The translations under genes were made by a program, and so were the position numbers. DNA of 10,447 nucleotides from an uncultured bacterium (GTDB taxonomy: Bacteria; Pseudomonadota; Alphaproteobacteria; Rhodospirillales; Rhodospirillaceae). The DNA lies in the NCBI GenBank assembly GCA_903896775.1, contig CAITZE010000144.1, positions 1 through 10,447 on the forward strand, in the 5' to 3' direction. Every line of letters begins with the position of its first letter. The first letter of the stretch is position 1. Below, in pieces: positions 1 to 6,021 of this stretch. The notes under the pieces are model-generated. The model worked only from the letters and a program-made list of their open reading frames with translations, did no database searches and was not told the DNA's origin.

Positions 1-1015
1 GCTTCAAGAGGACCGCCAACTCATGCTTCGTGCGCGCGACCAATGCAGGGCCTTCGAAGACCATCGCGGTGTAAAGTTGTACAAGCGATGCACCGGCGCG
101 GATTTTGGCGTATGCGTCTGCTCCGCCGCTGATACCCCCGACCCCGATCAGCGGGATCTTGCCGCCTGTGAGTTCATACACGCGCCGTAAAAGACGTGTT
201 GAGGATTCAAACAACGGCGCGCCACTTAGTCCACCCGATTCCGAACGTAACGGCGACGATAGCGATCCTGGACGGCTGACGGTCGTATTGGAAACCACAA
301 TTCCATCCAGCCTCTCATCGACCGCGACGCGGGCGATGTCTGCGATTTCGCCGGAATCCAAATCGGGCGCAATCTTGATCAGAAGCGGCGTCTTGACGCC
401 GATTGTCGCACCATCGCGGGCAGCTTGAGCCGCACGCACGATAGCAATGAGCGATTCTGTTTGCTGGAGCGCGCGCAAGCCCGGTGTGTTTGGAGAGGAG
501 ACATTGATCACAAGGAAATCGGCGTGAAGCGCGAGGCGGCCTGCGAGCGCGACATAGTCGGCGGTTGGGTCCACCGTATCTTTGTTTTTTCCGAGATTAA
601 CCCCAACCAGGCCGGCCTTTCGGTCGCGCCGTGCGAGGCGGTCAAGCATGACAGCCAACCCATCGTTATTGAATCCCATGCGGTTAATTACCGCCCGGTC
701 ACCGTCAAGGCGAAACAGGCGCGGTGTGGGGTTGCCCTGTTGGGGTCTCGGGGTCACACCACCGACTTCAACAAAACCGAATCCAAGTGCCAGCGCGGCA
801 TCGGGGACTTCGGCATTTTTATCGAACCCCGCGGCAAGGCCCAAAGGATTGGGGAAGGCTCGCCCCCAGACCGTCGTCGCCAAAACCGGATCGTCGGCAG
901 ACCGTGGATACAGTGCCGCTGCCAGACCGGTTTTAAGAATGCGGATTGCGAAGCGATGAGCCCGCTCGGGGTCAAACGGGCGTAAAACAGGCATAACAAG
1001 GCGGTAAAAATTCAT
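1..1015 (-). CDS. pyrD: Dihydroorotate dehydrogenase (quinone), class 2; 3' end cut by window edge
   Basis: Translating the minus strand from the ATG at 1015-1013 gives 338 uninterrupted codons to the window edge. The product is the membrane-associated flavoenzyme that oxidises dihydroorotate to orotate in pyrimidine synthesis and passes electrons to quinone. Visible motifs are AAGFDKN (residues 61-67), NRMGFNN (111-117) and NVSSPNTPGLR (171-181). In the last motif Ser174 corresponds to the catalytic base Ser175 of the E. coli enzyme. The N-terminus MNFYRLVMPVLRPFDPERAH is the amphipathic membrane-binding segment that marks class 2. Class 2 enzymes are about 335-360 residues, so only a short C-terminal piece should be missing. 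The start overlaps the stop of an upstream short frame as ATGA, which suggests translational coupling, now or in the past. The gene is divergent from the MarR gene at 1277. Confidence 0.96.
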   Translation of the reverse strand, partial: MNFYRLVMPVLRPFDPERAHRFAIRILKTGLAAALYPRSADDPVLATTVWGRAFPNPLGLAAGFDKNAEVPDAALALGFGFVEVGGVTPRPQQGNPTPRLFRLDGDRAVINRMGFNNDGLAVMLDRLARRDRKAGLVGVNLGKNKDTVDPTADYVALAGRLALHADFLVINVSSPNTPGLRALQQTESLIAIVRAAQAARDGATIGVKTPLLIKIAPDLDSGEIADIARVAVDERLDGIVVSNTTVSRPGSLSSPLRSESGGLSGAPLFESSTRLLRRVYELTGGKIPLIGVGGISGGADAYAKIRAGASLVQLYTAMVFEGPALVARTKHELAVLLK

Positions 1016-1170
1016 CGCGCAGGCTTTCTCTTCTTCACAATCACGTCCGTCCAGTAGGCCTTAAGCGAAGGGGATCTGCCAACACCGCGGCCCACATTCA
1101 ACCTTGAATATCTAGCGCGAAGCGCGAGGTCGCGTAATGATGGATGAACCTGCGCCCAGTACCCGTGATA
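1012..1170 (-). pseudogene. Possible 3' remnant of a gene formerly upstream of pyrD
   Basis: The minus strand has a 52-codon open frame between an in-frame TGA at 1173-1171 and a TGA at 1014-1012, which overlaps the pyrD start as ATGA. The reading has a coding look (YHGYWAQVHPSLRDLALRAR, later KAYWTDVIVKKRKPAR) but no ATG. Only internal TTG or GTG codons could start it. A four-base stop/start overlap is the usual junction of coupled genes, so this may be the surviving C-terminal end of a lost operon partner. The last 25 residues faintly recall the end of bacterial CAP/SCP-like domains, which I cannot confirm. The rest of the gap to the MarR gene (1171-1276) shows no further gene and presumably holds the divergent promoters. 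Confidence 0.3.
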
Positions 1171-1276
1171 TCAACGACTTTGTCCGATTGGGTCAGTAAG
1201 CCTCTTTTTGTTGCCGCAGCAAGCCGTTATATTGCCCGTCTTAGGGGAACTTTCATTCTAAATTTAACAGCTATCC

Positions 1277-1702
1277 GTGCGTACTGATCCAAAACTTTCC
1301 ACGCGAGGTCTGGCGCGACTCATCGAGCAAGTAGGCAAGGCTGCCTACAATCTCGGATTCACGCCTGGACTCAATCCGGCGCAGTGGGCGGCGCTGCGTT
1401 ATTTTGACGAAGCGACTCTGGAGCGGCGAACCGTCACAGGCTTCGCGCAATTCCAAGGGACAACCAAAGGCACAGCCTCGCAAACGGTGGCCGCCCTCGT
1501 GCGTAAAGGATATTTGCGCCGCGTCGGCGACAAACAGGACCGACGCGTGCATCGGCTTGTGCTGACCGATGAAAGCCAAGCTTTACTTAAAGGCGATCCA
1601 CTGCAGCAACTCAGCACAGCGCTTGAAACGCTGACTCAAGAAGAACGCTGGGCTTTGGCTGTTAATATGGAAAAGGTTCTGCGCCAGCTTTTCCACTTGT
1701 AA
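1277..1702 (+). CDS. MarR-family winged-helix transcriptional regulator
   Basis: This gene encodes 141 residues, the usual MarR size. It starts with GTG at 1277; an in-frame stop at 1265 and the lack of any other start codon between exclude a longer protein. A helical N-terminus comes first, then the helix-turn-helix (about 36-80, with a probable recognition helix KGTASQTVAALVRKGYL at 64-80). The wing DKQDRRVHRLVLT (85-97) has the conserved basic/acidic pattern of the family, and a C-terminal dimerisation helix follows (about 110-140). MarR proteins are dimers that bind palindromes near their own promoter and often respond to phenolic or oxidative signals. No ligand can be read from this sequence. 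The gene is divergent from pyrD, and a peroxiredoxin gene lies 415 bp downstream. Whether it regulates either is unknown. Confidence 0.88.
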   Translation: MRTDPKLSTRGLARLIEQVGKAAYNLGFTPGLNPAQWAALRYFDEATLERRTVTGFAQFQGTTKGTASQTVAALVRKGYLRRVGDKQDRRVHRLVLTDESQALLKGDPLQQLSTALETLTQEERWALAVNMEKVLRQLFHL

Positions 1703-1920
1703 AGACGATGTGGACGCCAGCGCGCCTGGCGGATTAATCCGCCAGCCCTCAATCTGCGAGTATCCAACAGAACCAGCTTTGTGGCTTGCTCGATGTCGAT
1801 ACGGCGCACAAGTCGCCACGTTAAGACCGCTATCACGAGAACGCCGATGAGCGCGGAAACTACGAGCACAACGGTCGATTCCCACCATCGTTCCATGAAC
1901 TGAAACCAGTTGGCCGTCAC
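1636..1920 (-). CDS. Possible small single-span membrane protein (hypothetical)
   Basis: This minus-strand frame of 94 codons starts with GTG at 1920; an ATG at 1896 is an alternative start. After an aromatic N-terminus (NWFQFMERWWE) there is a convincing membrane helix at about residues 16-35 (TVVLVVSALIGVLVIAVLTW). A basic stretch (RLVRRID) follows, the layout of a bitopic protein with a cytoplasmic C-terminus. Third codon positions in the first 63 codons are mostly G or C, as in neighbouring genes. Against it, the last 67 bp lie antisense to the end of the MarR gene, the frame runs through the inverted repeat at 1715-1745, and no clear ribosome binding site is visible. The C-terminal part may be read-through of non-coding or antisense sequence. 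I do not recognise a family. Confidence 0.3.
   Translation of the reverse strand: MTANWFQFMERWWESTVVLVVSALIGVLVIAVLTWRLVRRIDIEQATKLVLLDTRRLRAGGLIRQARWRPHRLYKWKSWRRTFSILTAKAQRSS
1715..1745. repeat. Three-arm inverted repeat downstream of the MarR gene
   Basis: Twelve bases after the MarR stop, CGCCAG (1715-1720) is followed by CTGGCG (1726-1731) and then CGCCAG (1740-1745). The last two arms belong to a perfect 20-base palindrome at 1726-1745, centred on TTAA. The middle arm can pair with either flanking arm, so two mutually exclusive hairpins are possible. The 3' hairpin (8-bp stem, TTAA loop) could act as a terminator for the MarR gene, but no T-run follows. The palindrome has the size and symmetry of a MarR operator, although it lies downstream of the gene. 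Confidence 0.5.
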
Positions 1921-2117
1921 AGAGATGACAATGGGATTCCGCGGCGATCACTACGTTATGCGGCGGTCTTACGCCAATTAACGCGGGTACGATCGGCAAC
2001 GCCCGATCTCTAAATCATTTGGAAAATGAGCGGCGAGTGCTTACCTTAGCCGCGACATGCGCTCCTCAGCGCTGCACGCCAATTATTCTCCGTCACATAG
2101 GGACAAACGAGGACATT
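1746..2117. other. Stretch without a confident gene, upstream of the peroxiredoxin
   Basis: From the MarR stop to the peroxiredoxin ATG there are 415 bp. Apart from the inverted repeat and the candidate small membrane protein on the other strand, I see no gene. A plus-strand frame beginning with TTG at 2019 runs into the peroxiredoxin gene, but its first 33 codons do not look like a signal peptide or any extension known in the family. The peroxiredoxin promoter must lie here; I could not pick out a convincing -35/-10 pair or an OxyR-like site. Confidence 0.5.
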
Positions 2118-2597
2118 ATGACAATTAAACAAGGCGACACATTGCCCGCAGGCAGCTTCAAAGTTATGGGCGCGGAAGGCCCGAAGGAAATTTCGACCGA
2201 CGAAATCTTCAAGGGAAAGACGGTCGTGTTGTTCTCGGTGCCGGGCGCTTTCACGCCGACATGCTCGAACCAACATTTGCCGAGCTATTTGAAGAACTAC
2301 GACAAGGTCAAAGCCCAAGGCGTCGACACTATTGCCTGTATGTCAGTGAACGACGTGTTCGTGATGGACGCATGGGGCAAAGACAAAGGCGTCGGCAGCA
2401 AGATCATGATGCTGGCAGACGGCAGCGGCGATTACGCCAAAAAACTCGGCCTTGAGTTTGATCTGCGCGACAAAGGTCTCGGTGTTCGCGGCAAGCGTTT
2501 TTCGATGATCGTGAAAGACGGCGTCGTTGAAAAATTCAATATCGACGAAGGCAAGTATGAGCTGAGCGGCGCGGAAGCAACCTGCAGCCTGAACTAA
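2118..2597 (+). CDS. Peroxiredoxin, Prx5/type II (redoxin family)
   Basis: The protein has 159 residues, normal for the Prx5 group of thiol peroxidases, which reduce hydrogen peroxide and organic hydroperoxides in the cytoplasm using thioredoxin or glutaredoxin. The peroxidatic site is PGAFTPTCS (residues 42-50), so Cys49 is the attacking cysteine. Cys74 in ACMSVND sits 25 residues later, the spacing seen for the resolving cysteine of plant type II peroxiredoxins. A third cysteine, Cys156, lies three residues from the C-terminus. The ATG at 2118 is chosen because an AGGA-type ribosome binding site (around 2109-2113) precedes it and MTIKQGDTLP matches typical N-termini. No signal peptide is present. 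A long hairpin begins 11 bp after the stop, so the gene is probably transcribed alone. The nearest regulator is the MarR gene upstream. Confidence 0.94.
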   Translation: MTIKQGDTLPAGSFKVMGAEGPKEISTDEIFKGKTVVLFSVPGAFTPTCSNQHLPSYLKNYDKVKAQGVDTIACMSVNDVFVMDAWGKDKGVGSKIMMLADGSGDYAKKLGLEFDLRDKGLGVRGKRFSMIVKDGVVEKFNIDEGKYELSGAEATCSLN

Positions 2598-2607
2598 ATC
2601 TACCGTC

Positions 2608-2655
2608 GCGCCGCGCCGAGCTAGCCCAATGGATTGGAATAGTTCGGCACGGCGC
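2608..2655 (+). terminator. Long imperfect hairpin after the peroxiredoxin gene
   Basis: Bases 2608-2623 pair with 2640-2655. There is one C/A mismatch (2614/2649) and one G-T pair (2620/2643); the other 14 positions pair normally. After a two-base internal mismatch (2624-2625 against 2638-2639), an inner stem CCAA/TTGG (2626-2629 with 2634-2637) closes on a TGGA loop. The structure starts 11 bp after the peroxiredoxin stop and fills most of the gap before the next gene. The position fits a terminator, but the sequence after it (acgtcgctcccacttt) lacks a proper T-run, so a factor-dependent or RNA-stabilising role, or a repeat element, is equally possible. Confidence 0.6.
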
Positions 2656-2687
2656 ACGTCGCTCCCACTTTGACGGCAAATGAACCC

Positions 2688-4481
2688 ATGAGTTCCGACC
2701 GCTCCAAAGGGCCCGCGAAATCTATCATTTCCGCGGTCGGGCGATCGGGAACGACGATCATCCACAAACTGCTGCTCGATATCTATGTCGATTGTTACGG
2801 CAAGGACTTCGATTGCCTTTACGAGCCATTCGTTTGGGACAGCGCTTATATCGGTCACTATCCGCGCGACGCCAGCCGGGAATCTCAATTCGGCAATAAA
2901 GACGCGCTCAGCGAAGAAGGCCTTTTTCACCACACCAAGCTGCCGCTTTTCACGGATCCTCAAAGGCCCGTGGGCGACTTTGCCGGGCTTGATGAATATC
3001 TAAAGGCGGATTCCTCCCGTCCCCTGCTGGCCAAGTTTATCCGCGCAAACGGGCGGCTCGATTATCTCGAGCAGCTCTACCCGGATGCGCGTTTTATTTT
3101 GACGCTGCGCAATCCCTTCGATGTGGTGAACTCAGTCATCACGAAGTTCTCATTCTTCGGGTCTGAGTTTCATAAAAACGATTATCCGCGTTTTGCCCAA
3201 GACGTGTTGCGCCTTTTCGGCGTGCAATTGCCGGCGGAACGGGAATTACCTGCCGCTTATCGCGCCGCGCTCTGGTGCCATTTCATGAATTTGGCCGCCC
3301 TTCACCATGCAAAGGGCAAGCCCAATTACAAGATCATCGTCTACGAAGACTGGCAGTCCAATCGCGCGGCTTACACCAAGGCCATCTGCGAACACATCGG
3401 CACCCCCTACAAACCGGCTTACGATAGCGCAACAGACGCTCCCGTCGGCCGCGTTACCAAAGGCGCGCCGGCGCTCAGCGACAATGAAGTCGCGGCCATC
3501 ATGCCGCTCTTCGAAGAATACATCGCGATGATCGCGCCCTTGCCTAAATTCTCAGCTGTCGACAAAGATCGAATCATACGGAAATATGCGGCGGCTCTAC
3601 CACGCACTACACCGCGTGATGAGCGCGGACTAGGCTGGTCGCCCAACAAACTCGAAAGCGAGCTTTTCAATTATGGCCGCGCTTTGCGAGATACGATGGG
3701 GCTTCATCGCGCGCGCGTGGCCGAGGTGCAAAGGCGAACGCTGACTGCCGAAGTCCCGATCGCCGACATCAAGACTCCCGTCAGCGTCATCGTAACCAGC
3801 TTCAATAATGCCGATGCCATCGTGCGTGCACTCGATAGTGTACGCCAACAATCGTATCCGGTTGCGGAGATCGTTGTCGCCGATGATTGCTCGACGGACG
3901 GCAGCATCGACAGATTGCGCGCATATGCCGCGACGCATCCGCAAGTTCGCTTAATCGCACGCGAGACCAATATTGGCGTCTCGGCCAATCGAAACGACGC
4001 GTTGCGGCACGCCGCTAGTCCGTTTGTGTCGCAATTGGACGGCGACGACGCATTTCACCCTGAAATAATTGCGCGGGAAGTCTTGGCGCTCGGTGGGCGT
4101 AAGGATGCGGTTGCTTTCAGCGATACGCTCAAACTTGATCCTGAAGAATACTGGGATTGCTCCTGGTTCGCAGGCCTCAGTGGACATGACGCCGTCGCCG
4201 GCATGGTCTCGCGCCACAGCGCTTTACCGCGAGATATGCTGTTTTCAAAAGATTTATTTCTCGCCGCCGGTGGCTACCGCGAAGAATGTTCGATTTATGA
4301 AGATTGGGGCTTCAAGATCCGCCTCGCCGAAAAAGCCAGACATTGGCTTTATTCCGGCGGGCCGGGAACACTCTATCGTCCGGGCGGATTATCCAAGGGC
4401 AGCCAGGTTATCCGCCCGCTTTCAAAAGATTTGCGGTGGTGTGGACACATAATCCTACGACGTTGGTATACGACCCATTGA
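2688..4481 (+). CDS. Sulfotransferase-like domain fused to family 2 glycosyltransferase
   Basis: The protein has 597 residues from the ATG at 2688; a TTG at 2670 would add six residues, and neither has a good ribosome binding site. The N-terminal third is a PAPS-type sulfotransferase fold. AVGRSGTT (16-23) is the 5'-phosphosulfate-binding loop, RNPFDVVNS (141-149) matches the 3'-phosphate-binding motif, and IIVYEDW (about 216-222) is the usual following strand. After a helical linker (about 295-360) a GT-A fold begins at VSVIVTSFNN (365-374). It has DDCSTDGS (399-406) for nucleotide-sugar binding, LDGDD (450-454) as the metal-binding DxD, and YEDWG (537-541) as the probable catalytic-base region. 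It likely acts in the cytoplasm on a cell-surface glycan, transferring a sugar and perhaps sulfate. Donor and acceptor are unknown. No signal peptide or membrane helix is visible. Neighbours give no polysaccharide context. Its 3' end overlaps maf, which is convergent, by 74 bp. Confidence 0.85.
   Translation: MSSDRSKGPAKSIISAVGRSGTTIIHKLLLDIYVDCYGKDFDCLYEPFVWDSAYIGHYPRDASRESQFGNKDALSEEGLFHHTKLPLFTDPQRPVGDFAGLDEYLKADSSRPLLAKFIRANGRLDYLEQLYPDARFILTLRNPFDVVNSVITKFSFFGSEFHKNDYPRFAQDVLRLFGVQLPAERELPAAYRAALWCHFMNLAALHHAKGKPNYKIIVYEDWQSNRAAYTKAICEHIGTPYKPAYDSATDAPVGRVTKGAPALSDNEVAAIMPLFEEYIAMIAPLPKFSAVDKDRIIRKYAAALPRTTPRDERGLGWSPNKLESELFNYGRALRDTMGLHRARVAEVQRRTLTAEVPIADIKTPVSVIVTSFNNADAIVRALDSVRQQSYPVAEIVVADDCSTDGSIDRLRAYAATHPQVRLIARETNIGVSANRNDALRHAASPFVSQLDGDDAFHPEIIAREVLALGGRKDAVAFSDTLKLDPEEYWDCSWFAGLSGHDAVAGMVSRHSALPRDMLFSKDLFLAAGGYREECSIYEDWGFKIRLAEKARHWLYSGGPGTLYRPGGLSKGSQVIRPLSKDLRWCGHIILRRWYTTH
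4381..4418 (-). repeat. Inverted repeat across the maf stop codon, inside the glycosyltransferase gene
   Basis: CGGGCGGAT (4381-4389) and ATCCGCCCG (4410-4418) are perfect 9-bp inverted arms separated by 20 bases. On the minus strand the first arm takes in the last maf codons and the stop, so this could end maf transcription where it meets the convergent gene. It has no T-run, and both arms lie within the glycosyltransferase coding sequence, so chance is possible. Confidence 0.3.
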
Positions 4482-4974
4482 TGGCCGTCACAAAGGCCGC
4501 GGCGAGACCCTGAATAGCGTAGCCGCCAGCCTTGCCTTTCCACTCGCCGCTTGCGAGATAGGCCGCGAGATCGGCGTCGTTGAGGCGCGCGAACTTCACT
4601 GTGGTCATCACGCTTCTTTTCCAGATTTTACCATCGGGTGCGCGCAGAGTTATGCCGCCATAAACCCGATGACGCCTGCCCGAAAGCAGCGCGAGACACA
4701 TGCGCGCTTCAGCCTCGGTCTCGGCCTTCGGGAGAATCCTGCGTCCGCAGGCCACCACAGTATCCGCCGCCAAGATCAACGCGCTGGGATGAATGCTGGC
4801 CGCGGCCATAGCTTTGTCCAAAGCGAGACGCGAAGCCAAACGTGCCGGCGGCTCATCCTTTCGTGGTGTCTCATCAACATCAGTGGGCGCGACCACATCC
4901 GGCCGGCGGCCGATCTGCTGCAAAAGCGCAAGACGCCGCGGCGAGGCCGAAGCCAGCACAAAAGGCGTCGTCAT
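4408..4974 (-). CDS. maf: Maf-family nucleoside triphosphate pyrophosphatase (dTTP/UTP type)
   Basis: The protein has 188 residues, starting at MTTPFVLASASPRR from the ATG at 4974; a 20-residue upstream extension in the same frame is unlike any family N-terminus. Maf proteins hydrolyse non-canonical or excess nucleoside triphosphates to monophosphate and pyrophosphate in the cytoplasm. Key motifs are SASPRR (9-14), AADTVV (69-74, catalytic Asp71), LPKAET (81-86, Lys83) and WKGKAGGYAIQG (145-156). Gln155 in the last motif points to the YhdE-like dTTP/UTP group rather than the YceF-like m7GTP group, which has SEG there. The gene is last in the his-linked gene run, 60 bp after the phosphatase. 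The C-terminus is complete and overlaps the convergent glycosyltransferase gene. Confidence 0.93.
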   Translation of the reverse strand: MTTPFVLASASPRRLALLQQIGRRPDVVAPTDVDETPRKDEPPARLASRLALDKAMAAASIHPSALILAADTVVACGRRILPKAETEAEARMCLALLSGRRHRVYGGITLRAPDGKIWKRSVMTTVKFARLNDADLAAYLASGEWKGKAGGYAIQGLAAAFVTAINGSYTNVVGLCVHTTANLLKAGG

Positions 4975-4976
4975 GA

Positions 4977-4990
4977 TTGGAGGTCTCCAA
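4977..4990. promoter_or_regulatory. Small inverted repeat over the maf ribosome binding site
   Basis: TTGGAG and CTCCAA are separated by two bases. The repeat ends two bases upstream of the maf ATG and includes the GGAG that would serve as its ribosome binding site. It could limit translation or be a protein site; with 6-bp arms, chance is not excluded. Confidence 0.25.
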
Positions 4991-5034
4991 GAGTTCGATG
5001 CGCTATTTGAAACAGAATGTGACGCTTTCCTCAA

Positions 5035-5475
5035 TCAGAAATCCAGATGCGCAGGTCGGGGAAAGAGGTCGAGAATCTTTTGCTGTAGCTGATCGCGGGT
5101 TTGGCGATAGGCTGCAAGCCGGGCTGCGCGCGAACCTTCTGCCAGCGAGGGATCGGTGATGTTCCACAAACGCACCTCGCAATGCATATAGCGCGTGAGA
5201 TCCTTCACGGCCGGCTCTGCCTCAGCCGATAGCACAATCGCCACATCGAAAGAATCATCGGCAAGGTTATCGAAAGTCTTTGGCCGGTGTCGTTTCATAT
5301 CGACGCCAATTTCAGCCATCACCTCGACCATGAGCGGGTCGAGGCTCCCCTGCCGGACACCGACGGAATCCACAAACACCTGACTGCCGTGAAAGCGCTT
5401 CATGATGCCTTCCGCCATCGGCGAACGGATTTCATTCATCGTGCAGCAAAACAGCAGCGAGGACGGCAAAATCAT
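5035..5475 (-). CDS. Low-molecular-weight protein tyrosine phosphatase / arsenate reductase-like protein
   Basis: The protein has 146 residues with the family P-loop at the N-terminus: Cys11-TMNEI-Arg17-Ser18, the CX5R(S) signature that holds phosphate or arsenate. The general-acid loop appears as NITDPSLAEG, with Asp108 in the usual DP position, followed by a helical C-terminus. The fold serves both phosphotyrosine phosphatases and thioredoxin-type arsenate reductases. With CTMNEIRS replacing the common CxGNxCRS, the second cysteine of typical ArsC is absent from the loop, so a phosphatase-like role is more likely than arsenate reduction. It starts 3 bp after the UPF0262 stop. Members of this group sit in this same his-linked cluster across alphaproteobacteria; their substrate is unknown to me. 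Confidence 0.85.
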   Translation of the reverse strand: MILPSSLLFCCTMNEIRSPMAEGIMKRFHGSQVFVDSVGVRQGSLDPLMVEVMAEIGVDMKRHRPKTFDNLADDSFDVAIVLSAEAEPAVKDLTRYMHCEVRLWNITDPSLAEGSRAARLAAYRQTRDQLQQKILDLFPRPAHLDF

Positions 5476-5478
5476 GTG

Positions 5479-6021
5479 CTAGCCCCGCATGTGTAAAATG
5501 CAGAGCAGCGTGAAGAACCGCCGCGAGGTGCCCTGATCCAGCTCGACATGTTCAGCCAGGCGCTCTTTCAACATTAGCGCGCCCTCGTTGTGCAACCCGC
5601 GCCGCCCCATGTCGATGGCTTCGATCTGTGACGGCGTCGAGAATTTGATGGCGTCGAAATAGCTTTCGCAGACCATGAAATAATCTTTGATGATCATGCG
5701 GAAAGGACGCACCGGCAAAACAATCTCGCGGTGGGGCGTCTCGGTTGTGTCGCGTACGTCGAAGATTAAGCGATCTTCGGACAGACCAAGCTTCAAATGG
5801 AACGGACCGTGCAGATGCGAGGAATCGGCCGCATCCTTACTCTTCAGGATGAAGACGTTTTCCTCGAGCAGATCGAATAGCGCCACTTCGCGTTCGTGCT
5901 CGACTTCAGGCCGGCGGCGTAAAAAGGACTTCTCGTCGAGTTGAATTTTCACAATCGAGCGGCGGCGCTGTTCCGCGCTGGCGTCGCCCGTCCCGGGTCC
6001 GTCGCCGCCCGGGTCCATCAT
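5479..6021 (-). CDS. UPF0262 family protein, function unknown
   Basis: The protein has 180 residues. The family core begins near RSIVKIQLDE (21-30) and continues through RRPEVEHEREVALFDLLEEN (36-55). This uncharacterised family is found mainly in alphaproteobacteria and usually lies next to hisD, as here. The ATG at 6021 overlaps the hisD stop as TGATG, so translation is probably coupled; the next codon is also ATG and could be the true start. The first 20 residues are Gly/Asp/Arg-rich and look like a variable, flexible lead. No membrane segment, signal peptide or catalytic motif is evident. It sits in a run of tightly packed genes, which suggests co-expression with histidine biosynthesis rather than a direct enzymatic role in it. 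Confidence 0.88.
   Translation of the reverse strand: MMDPGGDGPGTGDASAEQRRRSIVKIQLDEKSFLRRRPEVEHEREVALFDLLEENVFILKSKDAADSSHLHGPFHLKLGLSEDRLIFDVRDTTETPHREIVLPVRPFRMIIKDYFMVCESYFDAIKFSTPSQIEAIDMGRRGLHNEGALMLKERLAEHVELDQGTSRRFFTLLCILHMRG

Noticed and set aside
425..985. Long plus-strand frame opposite pyrD
   Set aside because: It is the antisense of a gene whose catalytic motifs are all present; its composition is that of a shadow frame.
1205..1233. Promoter candidate TTTTTG - 17 bp - TATATT for the MarR gene
   Set aside because: The -35 element matches the consensus poorly and alphaproteobacterial promoters vary; not enough to call.
1583..1999. Minus-strand frame of 138 codons over the MarR 3' end
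   Set aside because: Rich in Cys, His, Arg and Ser without a recognisable pattern; it competes with a more plausible membrane-protein frame and the certain MarR gene.
2019..2117. TTG-initiated 33-residue N-terminal extension of the peroxiredoxin
   Set aside because: No ribosome binding site, residues unlike a signal peptide or family extension, and a good start with AGGA lies at 2118.
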